Shown piece by piece: positions 48,872-58,067 of a stretch of DNA of 64,000 nucleotides (position 1 is the stretch's first letter; every line of letters starts with the position of its first letter). The notes under the pieces were generated by a model. It worked only from the letters and a program-made list of their open reading frames with translations. It searched no databases and had not been told where the DNA came from. Both the position numbers and the translations under genes were made by a program. Source of the stretch: Luteimonas sp. 9C (GTDB taxonomy: Bacteria; Pseudomonadota; Gammaproteobacteria; Xanthomonadales; Xanthomonadaceae); the NCBI RefSeq assembly GCF_902506295.1, contig NZ_LR733312.1, forward strand, positions 1,437,995-1,501,994. The letters are read 5' to 3'.

Positions 48872-49816
48872 TCAGCCCAGCAGGGTTTCCAGCACCGCCA
48901 TGCGCGCGGCGACGCCGTTGGCGACCTGGCGCAGGATCAGCGACTGCGGACCGTCGGCGACGTCGTCGTCGATCTCCACACCGCGGTTCATCGGACCAGG
49001 ATGCAGCACCACCGCGTCGCTCGCGGCGCGGCGCAGGCGACGCGCGTCGAGGCCGTAGTCGCGGTGGTAGTCCTCGAGCGAATCGACCAGACCCTCGGCC
49101 ATGCGCTCGCGCTGCAGCCGCAGCATCATCACCGCGTCCACGCCTTCGAGTGCGGCATCGAGATCGTGGGACACGATGCAGCCAGCCAGCAGGGACGCAC
49201 CGGGCAGCAGCGACGCCGGTCCGCAGACACGGATCTCCCCGGCACCGAGCGTGCGCAGCGCGTGCAGGTCGCTGCGCGCGACGCGCGAGTGCCGCACGTC
49301 GCCGACGATGACGACCTTCAGACCGGAGAAATCGGTGCCCTTGGCCTGCTGCAGGGTCAGCATGTCGAGCAGGCCCTGGGTGGGATGCGCGCTGCGGCCG
49401 TCGCCAGCATTGACGAGGGCCGTGCCCGGCGCCGCGGCGGATGCGAGCGCGGCGACCGCGCCATCGTCGGAATGCCGCACGACGAACCCACGCACGCCCA
49501 TGGCCTCGATGTTGCGGAAAGTGTCGAGCGCGGTCTCGCCCTTGGTGGTCGACGACGTGGACGCATCGAATCCGAGCACGTCGGCACCGAGCCGCTGGGT
49601 CGCACGCTGGAAACTGAGCCGCGTCCGCGTCGAGGGCTCGAAGAACAGCGTGCAGACGGCGATGCCGGCCAGTCGCGTGTTGACCTCTCCCGCATCGACC
49701 ATCGCCTGCGCCCGTGCGAGCAGGCCTTCGAGCGTGGCGCGTGGCAGGCCTTCGAGCGTCAACAGATGGCGCAGGCGGCCGGTCGCGTCGATCTGGGCAT
49801 CAGGAGCGGCGTTCAT
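48872..49816 (-). CDS. pyrB: Aspartate carbamoyltransferase catalytic subunit
   Basis: Joins carbamoyl phosphate and aspartate in pyrimidine synthesis. 314 residues from ATG 49816 (ATG 49828 is possible). The carbamoyl-phosphate loop FFEPSTRTRLSFQ near 60-72, HPTQGLLDM near 143, GDVRHSRVARSD near 170 and HPGPMNRGVEI near 278 are present. No pyrI is nearby. It follows ruvX and algH on the same strand, a conserved trio, with a 181-bp gap to ruvX that may hold its own control region. Confidence 0.95.
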   Translation of the reverse strand: MNAAPDAQIDATGRLRHLLTLEGLPRATLEGLLARAQAMVDAGEVNTRLAGIAVCTLFFEPSTRTRLSFQRATQRLGADVLGFDASTSSTTKGETALDTFRNIEAMGVRGFVVRHSDDGAVAALASAAAPGTALVNAGDGRSAHPTQGLLDMLTLQQAKGTDFSGLKVVIVGDVRHSRVARSDLHALRTLGAGEIRVCGPASLLPGASLLAGCIVSHDLDAALEGVDAVMMLRLQRERMAEGLVDSLEDYHRDYGLDARRLRRAASDAVVLHPGPMNRGVEIDDDVADGPQSLILRQVANGVAARMAVLETLLG

Positions 49817-49997
49817 CGCAGTGCACATCCGGCGGCGGGACCTGCATTGTCCCGCAGCTGCGCGCGTGCGGCGAGTGTCGCGTCGGACGCGAATGTCCCA
49901 CAGCTGCGACGACGCGCACGCGCCGGTGACGCAGAGCGTCTTCGCCCTCGCGCAACGCAACACATCCACCGGCATCGCCGGTCACCGCGGCGCGGCG

Positions 49998-50468
49998 TCA
50001 GACCGGCGTCGCGTCGCCCGGCGACGCCAGCCAGCGTTCGACGATGACGGCGGCTGCGACCGCATCCAGCGCGGCCGCGTCACGCCGCTTGCGACGGCCT
50101 TCGGCGCGGTCGATCGCGAAGCGTTGCGCGGCTTCGATCGAGCTGGCCCGCTCGTCCACCAGCACCACCGGCAACCTGTAGCGCGCCTGCAGTTCGCGCG
50201 CGAACGCACGCGCGCGCTTGCGCGCAGGCTGGTCGCCGCCTTCGAGGGTCAGCGGGTCGCCGACGATCATGCCGTCGGGTCGCCATTCCTTCTGCAGGCG
50301 ATCGACGGCCTGCCAGTCGATCTGCGCGCCGTGCACGTCGATCACCGCCAGCGCGCGCGCGCCATGCCCGAACGCGCTGCCCACCGCGACACCGATACGG
50401 CGCGCACCCACGTCGAAGCCGAGGACCGTGCCGTCGCGGCGGATCGGCGGCGGGGTCGCGTCGCTCAT
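49998..50468 (-). CDS. ruvX: Putative pre-16S rRNA nuclease RuvX/YqgF
   Basis: 156-residue RNase H-fold nuclease implicated in 16S rRNA 5' maturation. Motifs: [15 protein letters not shown] near 15-29 with the first catalytic Asp, [12 protein letters not shown] near 68-79, and [14 protein letters not shown] near 104-117. The ATG lies inside the stop of algH (ATGA at 50465-50468), so the two are coupled. Confidence 0.94.
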   Translation of the reverse strand: MSDATPPPIRRDGTVLGFDVGARRIGVAVGSAFGHGARALAVIDVHGAQIDWQAVDRLQKEWRPDGMIVGDPLTLEGGDQPARKRARAFARELQARYRLPVVLVDERASSIEAAQRFAIDRAEGRRKRRDAAALDAVAAAVIVERWLASPGDATPV

Positions 50469-51019
50469 GCCCGGCCGCTGTGGCTGGCGACGTGCATCAT
50501 GTCGACACCGATGCGACCGGCGGCCGCCTGCCAGCGCGCGTCGAGCGGCGTTTCGAAGACCAGCTGCGGATCGGCGGGCACCGTCAGCCAGCTGTGTTCG
50601 GTGAGCTCCCGCTCCAGCTGCCCCTTGCCCCAGCCGGCGCACCCCAGTGCCAGGGTGGCGTGCTCGGGACCGTCGCCCGCCGCCATCGCCTCGAGGACGT
50701 CGCGCGAGGTGGTCACGTGCAACCCCTCCGTGATTTCCAGACTCGAATCCCAGCCGCCGGGTCCGTCATGCAGCACGAAACCACGCTCGGGGTGCACCGG
50801 GCCGCCCGCCAGGACGCGATGGTCGCGCAGGCGTTCGTCCCGCAGGACGATGTGCATCTGCTCCAGCAGTTCGCCGAAGGTGTACTCGGAGGGCCGGTTG
50901 ATCACCACGCCCATCGCACCGTCCTCGTCGTGCTGGCAGATGAGCGCGACGGCCCGGGCGAAATTGGCATCCTGCAGCGCGGGCAGCGCGACCAGCATGT
51001 GGTTGGCGAAGAACGACAT
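50465..51019 (-). CDS. algH: UPF0301/AlgH family protein
   Basis: 184 residues of the YqgE/AlgH family. Conserved segments are [19 protein letters not shown] at the N-terminus, GVVINRP near 37-43 and [13 protein letters not shown] near 68-80, then [20 protein letters not shown] near 124-143. First linked to alginate regulation in Pseudomonas; the molecular function is unclear. It is upstream of and coupled to ruvX. Confidence 0.95.
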   Translation of the reverse strand: MSFFANHMLVALPALQDANFARAVALICQHDEDGAMGVVINRPSEYTFGELLEQMHIVLRDERLRDHRVLAGGPVHPERGFVLHDGPGGWDSSLEITEGLHVTTSRDVLEAMAAGDGPEHATLALGCAGWGKGQLERELTEHSWLTVPADPQLVFETPLDARWQAAAGRIGVDMMHVASHSGRA

Positions 51020-51123
51020 GCGCCCATTCTAGCCAACCCGGGTGCACCGGCGGCGCTGCGGCCTTCGCAAGCCCCGACCGGGACTGAACGCCGCGGGCGA
51101 TACGCCTGCGGCCAGCGCGCCGG

Positions 51124-51579
51124 CTAGAGCCCGAACTGGAGCTCGTCGGGTGTCGCCACGCGGACGCCGACCACTTCCACGTCGGCGCGCAGAACGCGTC
51201 CGGCGAGGGGATTGTTGCCGTCGACCGTGATCTGGGCATCGTCGAGCGCGGTCACGATCACATCCAGCGGCCCCTTTTCGGTCTGCGCCCGCAGTTTCTC
51301 GCCCACCGTGGGCGTGGCGCTGCCGTTGAACATCGTGCGCGGCAGCGTCTGTACCAGGCTGTCGTGACGCGGCCCGAAGCCGCGCTCGGGCGGAATGTCG
51401 ACGGTGAAGGTCTCACCGGCTTTCCGCCCCTCGAGCGCCGCTTCCAGCCCGGCGATGATCGTCCCGCTGCCGTGCATGTAGACCAGCGGATCGTGCCCGC
51501 GGGTGGAGGTGATGCGCTGTCCGCTGTCGTCGGACAGGGTGAAGTGCACGGTGGCAACGCGGCGGTGGGCGATTTCCAT
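51124..51579 (-). CDS. SlyD/FkpB-like FKBP-type peptidyl-prolyl isomerase
   Basis: 151 residues without a signal peptide, so cytosolic. The FKBP core is split by an insert-in-flap domain: LVYMHGSGTIIAGLEAALEG and GETFTVDIPPERGFGPRHD lie near 32-70, and a C-terminal FKBP strand has NPLAGRVLRADVEVVGVR near 120-137. The His-rich tail of SlyD is missing, so it is closer to FkpB/SlpA. It acts as a folding helper or prolyl isomerase. Confidence 0.92.
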   Translation of the reverse strand: MEIAHRRVATVHFTLSDDSGQRITSTRGHDPLVYMHGSGTIIAGLEAALEGRKAGETFTVDIPPERGFGPRHDSLVQTLPRTMFNGSATPTVGEKLRAQTEKGPLDVIVTALDDAQITVDGNNPLAGRVLRADVEVVGVRVATPDELQFGL

Positions 51580-51687
51580 CGACGGATCCGGCAAGGGCGA
51601 CAGCGCATGGTGACGTGCGCTGCGTGAACGCCGCAACCCGGGTCGCACCCGATGGCGGCAGCCGTCTACGCGTCCTATGCTGCGTCG

Positions 51688-52230
51688 ATGAGCGGCTACT
51701 GCGACATCGCCCCCGGCCATCCGGTCCACGGCCCCTATCACGACACCGAATACGGCTTTCCGCAGCGCGCGGAAGCGGTGCTGTTCGAGCGCCTGCTGCT
51801 GGAGATCAACCAGGCCGGCCTGAGCTGGGAAACCATCCTGCGCAAGCGCGACGGGTTCCGCGCGGCCTACGACGGCTTCGACGTCGACGCCGTCGCGGCC
51901 TACGGCGAGGCCGATCGCGCGCGCCTGCTCGGCGATGCGTCGATCATCCGCAACCGGCTGAAAGTCGATGCCGCGATCCACAACGCGCAGGTGATCCAGG
52001 GTCTGCGCGACAGCCACGGCGGCTTCGTCGAATGGCTGGACGCGCATGCGGTCGAGCACGGCGCGCCGCGCGACAAGGCCTCGTGGGTCAGGCTGTTCAA
52101 GAAGACGTTCCGCTTCACCGGCGGCGAGATCACCGGCGAATTCCTGATGAGCCTGGGCTACCTGCCCGGCGCGCACCGGGCGGATTGTCCGGTGATGCGG
52201 GATATCGAGAAGGCCAAGCGAAGCGCTTGA
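51688..52230 (+). CDS. tag: DNA-3-methyladenine glycosylase I
   Basis: Excises 3-methyladenine from alkylated DNA. 180 residues from ATG 51688 (MSGYCDIA); the upstream in-frame ATG at 51652 would precede the conserved N-terminal zinc Cys by an unusual extension. Zinc ligands are Cys5, the His of YHDTEYG, and the late His and Cys of GAHRADCPV. The helical core has LLLEINQAGLSWETILRKR, with the catalytic Glu. A palindromic repeat region follows. Confidence 0.93.
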   Translation: MSGYCDIAPGHPVHGPYHDTEYGFPQRAEAVLFERLLLEINQAGLSWETILRKRDGFRAAYDGFDVDAVAAYGEADRARLLGDASIIRNRLKVDAAIHNAQVIQGLRDSHGGFVEWLDAHAVEHGAPRDKASWVRLFKKTFRFTGGEITGEFLMSLGYLPGAHRADCPVMRDIEKAKRSA

Positions 52231-52231
52231 G

Positions 52232-52379
52232 CCCTCCCCTGCCTGCGGGGGAGGGTTTGGGAGGGGGCAAACCTTCCGATCGCCGAAGCGTCGGGCACTC
52301 AATCGGCGCGCGCGTGTTCCGATTTTCTCAACAGCATCCTCCGCCCCCATCCCAGCCTTCCTCCGCACGCGGGGGAAGG
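52232..52379. repeat. G/C-rich palindromic repeat pair after tag
   Basis: CCCTCCCC/GGGGAGGG at 52232-52254 and CCTTCCTCCGC/GCGGGGGAAGG (one mismatch) at 52356-52379, separated by about 100 bp with GGGAGGGGGC and GCCCCCATCCC-like inward arms. It is a diverged relative of the CCCTCTCCC cluster before queA and occupies the tag-sodA convergent gap. No coding frame is credible here. Confidence 0.7.
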
Positions 52380-52416
52380 CGCGGGTCCGCCGCGCCCGAA
52401 AATTCCGCCTCCACAG

Positions 52417-52444
52417 CATTCCGGCCGCTTTCGCGGCCGGAATG
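52417..52444 (-). terminator. 12-bp hairpin downstream of the superoxide dismutase gene
   Basis: CATTCCGGCCGC, loop TTTC, GCGGCCGGAATG: a perfect stem 25 bp after the stop. No T tract follows on the minus strand, so termination strength is uncertain; it may mainly protect the 3' end. Confidence 0.6.
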
Positions 52445-52469
52445 GAAACACACATCAGAACGGCAGGAC

Positions 52470-53096
52470 TCAGCCCTTGAACGCTTCCTGGTAACGACGC
52501 TCGACTTCGTTCCAGTCGACGACGTTGTAGAACGCGGCGATGTAGTCGGGACGACGGTTCTGGTAGTTCAGGTAATACGCGTGCTCCCAGACGTCGAGGC
52601 CGAGGATCGGGGTGTTGCCCGAGCCGATGCCCTTCATCAGGGGGTTGTCCTGGTTGGCGCTGCTTTCGACCTTCAGCACGCCGGACGTGTCGACCGACAG
52701 CCAGGCCCAGCCGCTGCCGAAGCGCGTCAGTGCAGCCTTGGTGAAGGCTTCCTTGAACGCGTCGAAGCCGCCGAGATCGCTGTCGATGTGCTTGGCGACA
52801 TCGCCGACCGGGTTGCCGCCGCCCTTGGGCGACATCACCGTCCAGAACAGCGAATGGTTGGCGTGGCCACCGGCGTTGTTGCGCAGCGGGCCGCGCTTGT
52901 CTTCCGGCAGCGCATCGAGATCGGCGATGAGCGCCTCGGCCGACGTGTCCGCCCACTGCGTGCCTTCCAGCGCGGCGTTGGCGTTGTTGATGTAGGTCTG
53001 GTGATGCTTGGTGTGATGGATTTCCATCGTCTTGGCATCGATGTGCGGTTCGAGCGCGTCGTACGCGTAACCCAGCTCGGGGAGGGTGTAGGCCAT
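52470..53096 (-). CDS. sodA: Superoxide dismutase, Mn type
   Basis: Converts superoxide to oxygen and hydrogen peroxide. 208 residues. Metal ligands lie in [10 protein letters not shown] (His27), NHSLFW (His near 82), DVWEHAYY (Asp and His near 168-172). Manganese rather than iron is suggested by [10 protein letters not shown] and by Gln in ANQDNP near 147. No signal peptide, so cytosolic. Confidence 0.96.
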   Translation of the reverse strand: MAYTLPELGYAYDALEPHIDAKTMEIHHTKHHQTYINNANAALEGTQWADTSAEALIADLDALPEDKRGPLRNNAGGHANHSLFWTVMSPKGGGNPVGDVAKHIDSDLGGFDAFKEAFTKAALTRFGSGWAWLSVDTSGVLKVESSANQDNPLMKGIGSGNTPILGLDVWEHAYYLNYQNRRPDYIAAFYNVVDWNEVERRYQEAFKG

Positions 53097-53232
53097 CAGC
53101 GATCTCCTTGGTGGTGAATGCGCGCCATTGTCCCCCGGGTGGGGTCAAGTTGGCGACAAGACCGCGTCACCATAGCGCTGCGGCGTGACGGTCTGCGGCA
53201 ACACAGCGTTGCGGGCACCCGCCAAAAGCAGA

Positions 53233-53254
53233 ACGCCCCGCGGGTGCGGGGCGT
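53233..53254 (-). terminator. Intrinsic terminator downstream of pilU
   Basis: ACGCCCCGC, loop, GCGGGGCGT; reading on the minus strand the stem is followed by TCTGCTTTTGG. It lies 31 bp after the pilU stop and separates the pilT-pilU unit from sodA. Confidence 0.75.
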
Positions 53255-53285
53255 CTGTCGAGGCGTTCGCGAAGGATGCGGACGG

Positions 53286-54416
53286 TCAGCGGACCTCGGC
53301 CACCTCGACGCCATCGAGACCCTGCGACAGCGTGCGCGCGTCGCCACCCTGGGCGAGCTTGATGCGCAGGCGCACCTCGTTCGCGGAGTCGGCGTAGCGC
53401 AGCGCGTCCTCGTAGGAGATCTCGCCGGCCTGGTAGAGCTCGAACAGCGCCTGGTCGAAGGTCTTCATGCCCAGGTTGGTCGATTCCTTCATGACCTCCT
53501 TGAGCTTGTGGATCTCGCCTTCGCGGATGTAGTCCTGCACCAGCGGCGTGCCGAGCATGATCTCCATCGCGACGCGCCGGCCCTTGCCGTCGGGCGTCGG
53601 GATCAGCTGCTGCGCGACCACGCCCTTGAGGTTCAGCGAGAGGTCCATCAGCAGCTGGTTGCGGCGGTCTTCGGGGAAGAAGTTGATGATGCGGTCCATC
53701 GCCTGGTTGGCGTTGTTCGCATGCAGCGTGCACAGCACCAAGTGGCCGGTTTCGGCGAAGGCGATCGCGTGGTCCATGCCTTCGCGCGTGCGCACCTCGC
53801 CGATCATGATCACGTCCGGCGCCTGGCGCAGCGTGTTCTTCAGCGCCGCGTCCCAGCTGTCGGTGTCGATGCCGACCTCGCGCTGGGTAATGATGCAGCC
53901 CGCGTGCTTGTGCACGAATTCGATCGGATCCTCGATCGTGATGATGTGGCCGGTCGAGTTCTGGTTGCGATAGCCGATCATCGCCGCCAGCGACGTCGAC
54001 TTGCCCGTACCCGTGGCGCCGACGAAGATCACGATGCCGCGCTTGGTCATCGCCAGCGTCTTGATGATCGGCGGCAGGTTGAGTTCTTCCACGCTCGGGA
54101 TATGCGTCTCGATCCGGCGCAACACCATGCCGACCTGGTTGCGCTGGTAGAAGCACGAAATGCGGAAGCGGCCGACGCCCGAGACGCCGATCGCGAAGTT
54201 GCACTCGTGGGTCTTCTCGAATTCCTCGCGCTGCGGCGGGGTCATCACGTTGAGCACCAGATCGCGCGCCTGCTGCGGCGTCAGCGGGTTCTGGGTGATC
54301 GGCGAAATCTTGCCGTGCACCTTGATCGACGGCGGCATGCCGGCGGTGATGAAGAGATCCGAGGCCTTCTGATGGGCCATCAGCTTGAGGAACGAGGTGA
54401 AGTCGATGCTGCTCAT
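53286..54416 (-). CDS. pilU: Type IV pilus retraction ATPase PilU
   Basis: 376 residues, longer than PilT. It has a PilT-type N-domain, Walker A VGATGTGKSTSLAAM near 135, an Asp box IITIEDPIEFVHKH, a His box and Walker B PDVIMIGEVRTREGMDHA. The PilT retraction motif AIRNLIRE is replaced by LVQDYIREGEIHKLKE, which is what distinguishes PilU. PilU aids PilT-dependent retraction under load. It follows pilT by 71 bp. Confidence 0.95.
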   Translation of the reverse strand: MSSIDFTSFLKLMAHQKASDLFITAGMPPSIKVHGKISPITQNPLTPQQARDLVLNVMTPPQREEFEKTHECNFAIGVSGVGRFRISCFYQRNQVGMVLRRIETHIPSVEELNLPPIIKTLAMTKRGIVIFVGATGTGKSTSLAAMIGYRNQNSTGHIITIEDPIEFVHKHAGCIITQREVGIDTDSWDAALKNTLRQAPDVIMIGEVRTREGMDHAIAFAETGHLVLCTLHANNANQAMDRIINFFPEDRRNQLLMDLSLNLKGVVAQQLIPTPDGKGRRVAMEIMLGTPLVQDYIREGEIHKLKEVMKESTNLGMKTFDQALFELYQAGEISYEDALRYADSANEVRLRIKLAQGGDARTLSQGLDGVEVAEVR

Positions 54417-54487
54417 GGCGATCCTCCGGGATCCCGTCTCGCGCCGCGGCCGGATGCGGCCGGCGGCGTATCAGTGTGCGTGTCCGG

Positions 54488-55525
54488 TCACTCGAACAGA
54501 CGCTTGTCCTTGGCGTATTCCTTCGCGGCCGGGCGCGTGATCAGGCCGCGCTTGACCAGGTCCTGCAGGTGCTGGTCGAGCGTCTGCATGCCGTACTGCT
54601 GGCCGGTCTGGATGGCCGAATACATCTGCGCGACCTTGTCCTCGCGGATCAGGTTCCGGATCGCCGGCATGCCGACCATGATTTCCCACGCGGCCGTCCG
54701 ACCGCCGCCGACCTTCTTCAGCAGCGACTGCGAGATCACCGCGCGCAAGGATTCCGACAGCATCGAGCGCACCATCGGCTTCTCGCCGGACGGGAACACG
54801 TCGATGATGCGGTCGATGGTCTTGGCCGCGCTGGAGGTGTGCAGCGTGCCGAAGACCAGGTGGCCGGTTTCCGCGGCGGTCAGGGCCAGGCGGATGGTCT
54901 CCAGGTCGCGCAACTCGCCGACCAGGATGTAGTCGGGGTCTTCGCGCAACGCCGAACGCAGCGCCTCGTTGAAGCCGTGCGTGTCGCGGTGCACTTCGCG
55001 CTGGTTGATCAGGCACTTCTGCGAGGTGTGCACGAATTCGATCGGATCCTCGACCGAGAGGATGTGCGCGTATTCGTTCTTGTTGATGTGGTCGATCATC
55101 GCCGCGAGCGTGGTCGACTTGCCCGAGCCGGTCGGGCCGGTCACCAGGATCAGACCCTGCGGCTGGTCGATGAGCTGGCGGAAGATCGGCGGACAGTTCA
55201 GGTCTTCGAGGGTCAGCACTTCCGACGGAATGGTGCGGAACACCGCGCCGGCGCCGCGGTTCTGGTTGAACGCATTGACGCGGAACCGGGCCAGGCCCGG
55301 AATCTCGAACGAGAAGTCGACCTCGAGGAACTCTTCGAAGTCGCGGCGCTGCTTGTCCGACATGATGTCGTAGATCAGCGCGTGCACCTGCTTGTGCTCG
55401 AGCGCGGGGATGTTGATGCGGCGCACGTCGCCGTCGACGCGGATCATCGGCGGCAGCCCCGCGGACAGATGCAGGTCCGATGCCTTGTTCTTGACCGAGA
55501 ACGCCAACAGTTCGGCGATATCCAT
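54488..55525 (-). CDS. pilT: Type IV pilus twitching motility ATPase PilT
   Basis: 345-residue hexameric ATPase that disassembles pili. Start ATG 55525 gives MDIAELLAFSVKNKASDLHL, the family N-terminus. Walker A is TGPTGSGKSTTLAAM near 130, followed by HILSVEDPIEFVH and DYILVGELRDLETIRLAL. The diagnostic retraction motif AIRNLIRE is present near 288-295. Upstream and divergent is yggS, as in Xanthomonas and Pseudomonas. Confidence 0.96.
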   Translation of the reverse strand: MDIAELLAFSVKNKASDLHLSAGLPPMIRVDGDVRRINIPALEHKQVHALIYDIMSDKQRRDFEEFLEVDFSFEIPGLARFRVNAFNQNRGAGAVFRTIPSEVLTLEDLNCPPIFRQLIDQPQGLILVTGPTGSGKSTTLAAMIDHINKNEYAHILSVEDPIEFVHTSQKCLINQREVHRDTHGFNEALRSALREDPDYILVGELRDLETIRLALTAAETGHLVFGTLHTSSAAKTIDRIIDVFPSGEKPMVRSMLSESLRAVISQSLLKKVGGGRTAAWEIMVGMPAIRNLIREDKVAQMYSAIQTGQQYGMQTLDQHLQDLVKRGLITRPAAKEYAKDKRLFE

Positions 55526-55666
55526 GCAACACCCCTTGATGATGATCCGCACAGGGTGCGCAACGAGCCTTCCCGGCTGGCGCCTCCCTGTCCCCGGCGG
55601 CAGTATAGACCGGTAATCCCCGCACAAAACCAGACCGTTCTCACCTGCCCGGACGCCCCGATCCCC

Positions 55667-56359
55667 GTGACTTCGTCTCCTGCCAGCGCCGCGCTCGATG
55701 CCGTCGTGTCGCGTCTCCACAACGCGGCCCGCGCCGCCGCGCGGCCAGCGTCGCCGCGGCTGCTGGCCGTCGGCAAACGCCATCCTGCCGATGCCATCGC
55801 CGCCCTCGCCGCGGCCGGCCAGCACGCGTTCGGCGAGAACTACGTGCAGGAGGCCGCGGACAAGATCGGGGCACTGGCCGGCCTCGGACTGGAATGGCAC
55901 CTGATCGGCCACCTGCAGTCGAACAAGGCGAAGCAGGCCGCCGAGCTGTTCGACTGGGTGCAGACGGTCGACCGGATGAAGCTCGTCGACGCCCTGGCCG
56001 CGCACCGCCCGGCAGCGCGCGGCGCGCTGAACGTGCTGGTACAGGTCAACATCGACGACGAGTCCAGCAAGCACGGCTGCGCGCCCTCCGAAATCCCGGC
56101 GCTGGTGGCGGCCATCCGCGCGGCGCCGCACCTGCGGTTGCGCGGACTGATGGCGATTCCCGCCCCGCACGCCGAACCCGCGCGGCGGCGCGATGCATTC
56201 GCGCGCATGCGCCGTCTGTTCGACACCGTGGCCGGGCAGGATCCAGCCATCGACACCCTGTCGATGGGCATGAGCGACGACCTGGAACTGGCGATCGCGG
56301 AAGGCGCGACGATGGTGCGCGTGGGCTCGGCGCTGTTCGGCGCGCGTCCCGACGCCTGA
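55667..56359 (+). CDS. yggS: PLP homeostasis protein (YggS/COG0325)
   Basis: 230 residues from GTG 55667. A PLP-binding TIM-barrel protein that maintains vitamin B6 and amino-acid balance. The PLP lysine lies in LLAVGKRHPADAI near residue 37; FGENYVQEAADKI near 55-67, WHLIGHLQSNKAK near 78-90, LSMGMSDDLELAI near 202-214 and VRVGSALFG at the end are the family blocks. The GTG lacks a strong Shine-Dalgarno sequence, but no ATG is available in the conserved part. proC follows. Confidence 0.93.
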   Translation: MTSSPASAALDAVVSRLHNAARAAARPASPRLLAVGKRHPADAIAALAAAGQHAFGENYVQEAADKIGALAGLGLEWHLIGHLQSNKAKQAAELFDWVQTVDRMKLVDALAAHRPAARGALNVLVQVNIDDESSKHGCAPSEIPALVAAIRAAPHLRLRGLMAIPAPHAEPARRRDAFARMRRLFDTVAGQDPAIDTLSMGMSDDLELAIAEGATMVRVGSALFGARPDA

Positions 56360-56415
56360 CCGGCGATGCGCGGGCCGTCGGCTACCATCGACGCGTTCCC
56401 GACTGAGAGGCCGCC

Positions 56416-57255
56416 ATGACCGATCCCCACACTCCTAACGCCGCGCCCATCGTCTTCATCGGCGGCGGCAACATGGCGCGCAGCCTGATCGGCGGTCTGG
56501 TCGCGCGCGGTGGCGATGCCGGCTCGGTGCGCGTCGTCGATCCCAATGCCGACAGCCGCGACGCGCTGGCCCGCGATTTCGGTGTGCGCACGTTTGCCGA
56601 GGCCACCGAGGCCGTCGACGGTGCGGCGACCTGGGTCCTGGCCACCAAGCCGCAGGTGCTGCGCGGGGTCTGCGAATCACTGGCCGACGTGGCGCAGTCC
56701 GCGCAGCCGCTGGTGCTGTCGATCGCGGCGGGCATCACCGCGACCCAGCTCGACCGCTGGCTCGGCGGTGGCGTGCCGGTGGTGCGGACGATGCCCAACA
56801 CCCCGGCCCTGCTCGGTGCCGGCGTGACCGGCCTGTACGCGAATGCCCGGGTCGACGCTGCGGGCCGCGCGCGCGCGCAGGCGCTGCTCGAAAGCGCGGG
56901 CGAGACCGTGTGGATCGACGACGAGGCGCGCATGGACGCGGTGACCGCCGTGTCGGGCAGCGGCCCGGCCTACATCTTCCTGCTGGCCGAGGCCATGGAA
57001 GCGGCCGCGATCGCGCAGGGCCTGCCGGCACAGGATGCGCGCACGCTGGTGCTGCAGACCGTGCTCGGCGCGGCACGCATGCTGGTCGAATCCGACGAGG
57101 CGCCGGCGGACCTGCGCCGCCGCGTCACCTCGCCCGGCGGCACCACCCAGGCGGCGATCGAGACGTTCGAGGCCGGCGGCCTGCGCGCGCTGGTGGCCGA
57201 CGCCATCGCCAACGCCGCGCGTCGCGGCGGCGAACTGTCGGCCGCCAATGATTGA
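56416..57255 (+). CDS. proC: Pyrroline-5-carboxylate reductase
   Basis: Last step of proline synthesis. 279 residues. An N-terminal Rossmann motif FIGGGNMARSLIGGL near 14-28 binds NAD(P)H. The C-terminal signature is DAVTAVSGSGPAYIFLLAEAM near 175-195 (split), with VTSPGGTTQAAI near 237-248. It is paired with yggS, a conserved arrangement, and overlaps the next gene by 8 bp. Confidence 0.96.
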   Translation: MTDPHTPNAAPIVFIGGGNMARSLIGGLVARGGDAGSVRVVDPNADSRDALARDFGVRTFAEATEAVDGAATWVLATKPQVLRGVCESLADVAQSAQPLVLSIAAGITATQLDRWLGGGVPVVRTMPNTPALLGAGVTGLYANARVDAAGRARAQALLESAGETVWIDDEARMDAVTAVSGSGPAYIFLLAEAMEAAAIAQGLPAQDARTLVLQTVLGAARMLVESDEAPADLRRRVTSPGGTTQAAIETFEAGGLRALVADAIANAARRGGELSAAND

Positions 57256-57721
57256 GTGCACGCGCGCGCTGTGCCTTGCCGGGCTCGCGCTGCTCGCGAC
57301 CGCCTGCGGACAGGCGCCATCCGACGCGGCCGACGCGCAGGCCGCCGCGCAGAATGCCGCGATGCCCGCGCAGACGATGCTCGGGGATGCCGAAGTGATG
57401 GCCAGCGTCGTGCCGGCCGCGCACGTGGGCGCCGCGGTCGCGAAGCGGTATGCGATCGAGCCGGCGCGGGACCGGGCGCTGGTGCTGGTCAGCGTGCAAC
57501 GCGGCGATGTCCCGGTGCCGGTGCAGATTACCGGCGAGGCGCGCGACCTGCGCGGCGTGCGCCAGACGCTGGCATTCGACGCCGTGGATCTGGACGGGCG
57601 TGTCGAACACGTGGCCGTCGCGCGCGTCAGCGGCCCGGACACGTTGCGTCTCGATCTGCGGATCACCGCCGAGGACGGCGCGCGCGCCACCTTGCGTTTC
57701 AACCGCGACCTCCCGCGCTGA
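57248..57721 (+). CDS. DUF4426 lipoprotein
   Basis: 157 residues; ATG 57248 lies inside proC. Lipoprotein signal LAGLALLATAC (Cys19). The mature domain has AHVGAAVAKRYAIEPARDRALVLVS-type region near 55-78 and QTLAFDAVDLDGRVEHV near 107-123, typical of DUF4426, whose function is unknown. It is regularly found after proC in gammaproteobacteria. Confidence 0.87.
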   Translation: MIECTRALCLAGLALLATACGQAPSDAADAQAAAQNAAMPAQTMLGDAEVMASVVPAAHVGAAVAKRYAIEPARDRALVLVSVQRGDVPVPVQITGEARDLRGVRQTLAFDAVDLDGRVEHVAVARVSGPDTLRLDLRITAEDGARATLRFNRDLPR

Positions 57722-57745
57722 CGACGCACGCTCCGCCGAGCACCT

Positions 57746-58067
57746 TCAGCCGATCAGCTTGAGCCCGACCACCGCGGCGAGCACCAGCGAGACGAAGAAC
57801 AGCCGCAGCGGCCGCGCCGATTCGCCGTAGCGCAGGATGCCGACGACCACCGCGCCCACCGTGCCGATGCCGACCCACACCGCATTATGCGATCGCGATC
57901 GACATGCCGCTCTTGAGGCCCAGCGACAGCAGGCCGAAGCTCACGCCGAAACACAGGACCAGCCGTGCGTAGGCCAATGCACTCGGCCGCTGCTTGATCG
58001 CGTTCATCGCGACCACGCCGGCCACTTCCGCCAGGCCGGCCGCGAACACGAACAGCCAGCCGGTCAT
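57746..58067 (-). pseudogene. Frameshifted small multidrug resistance (SMR) family gene
   Basis: ATG 58067 starts MTGWLFVFAAGLAEVAG, with the SMR glutamate E14 and helices near 2-20, 30-50. The frame stops after residue 60 (GMSIAIA, then TAA at 57885-57887). One extra A/T pair near 57885-57886 explains this: removing it restores YAVWVGIGTVGAVVVG and continues to a normal end at 57746, giving 106 residues. The start overlaps the partner SMR gene by 4 bp. It is either a recent mutation or a sequencing error. Confidence 0.85.

Noticed and set aside
57746..57954. A separate short gene at the end of the SMR operon
   Set aside because: The frame there matches the C-terminal half of the SMR protein after one base is removed, so it is the distal part of a broken gene.
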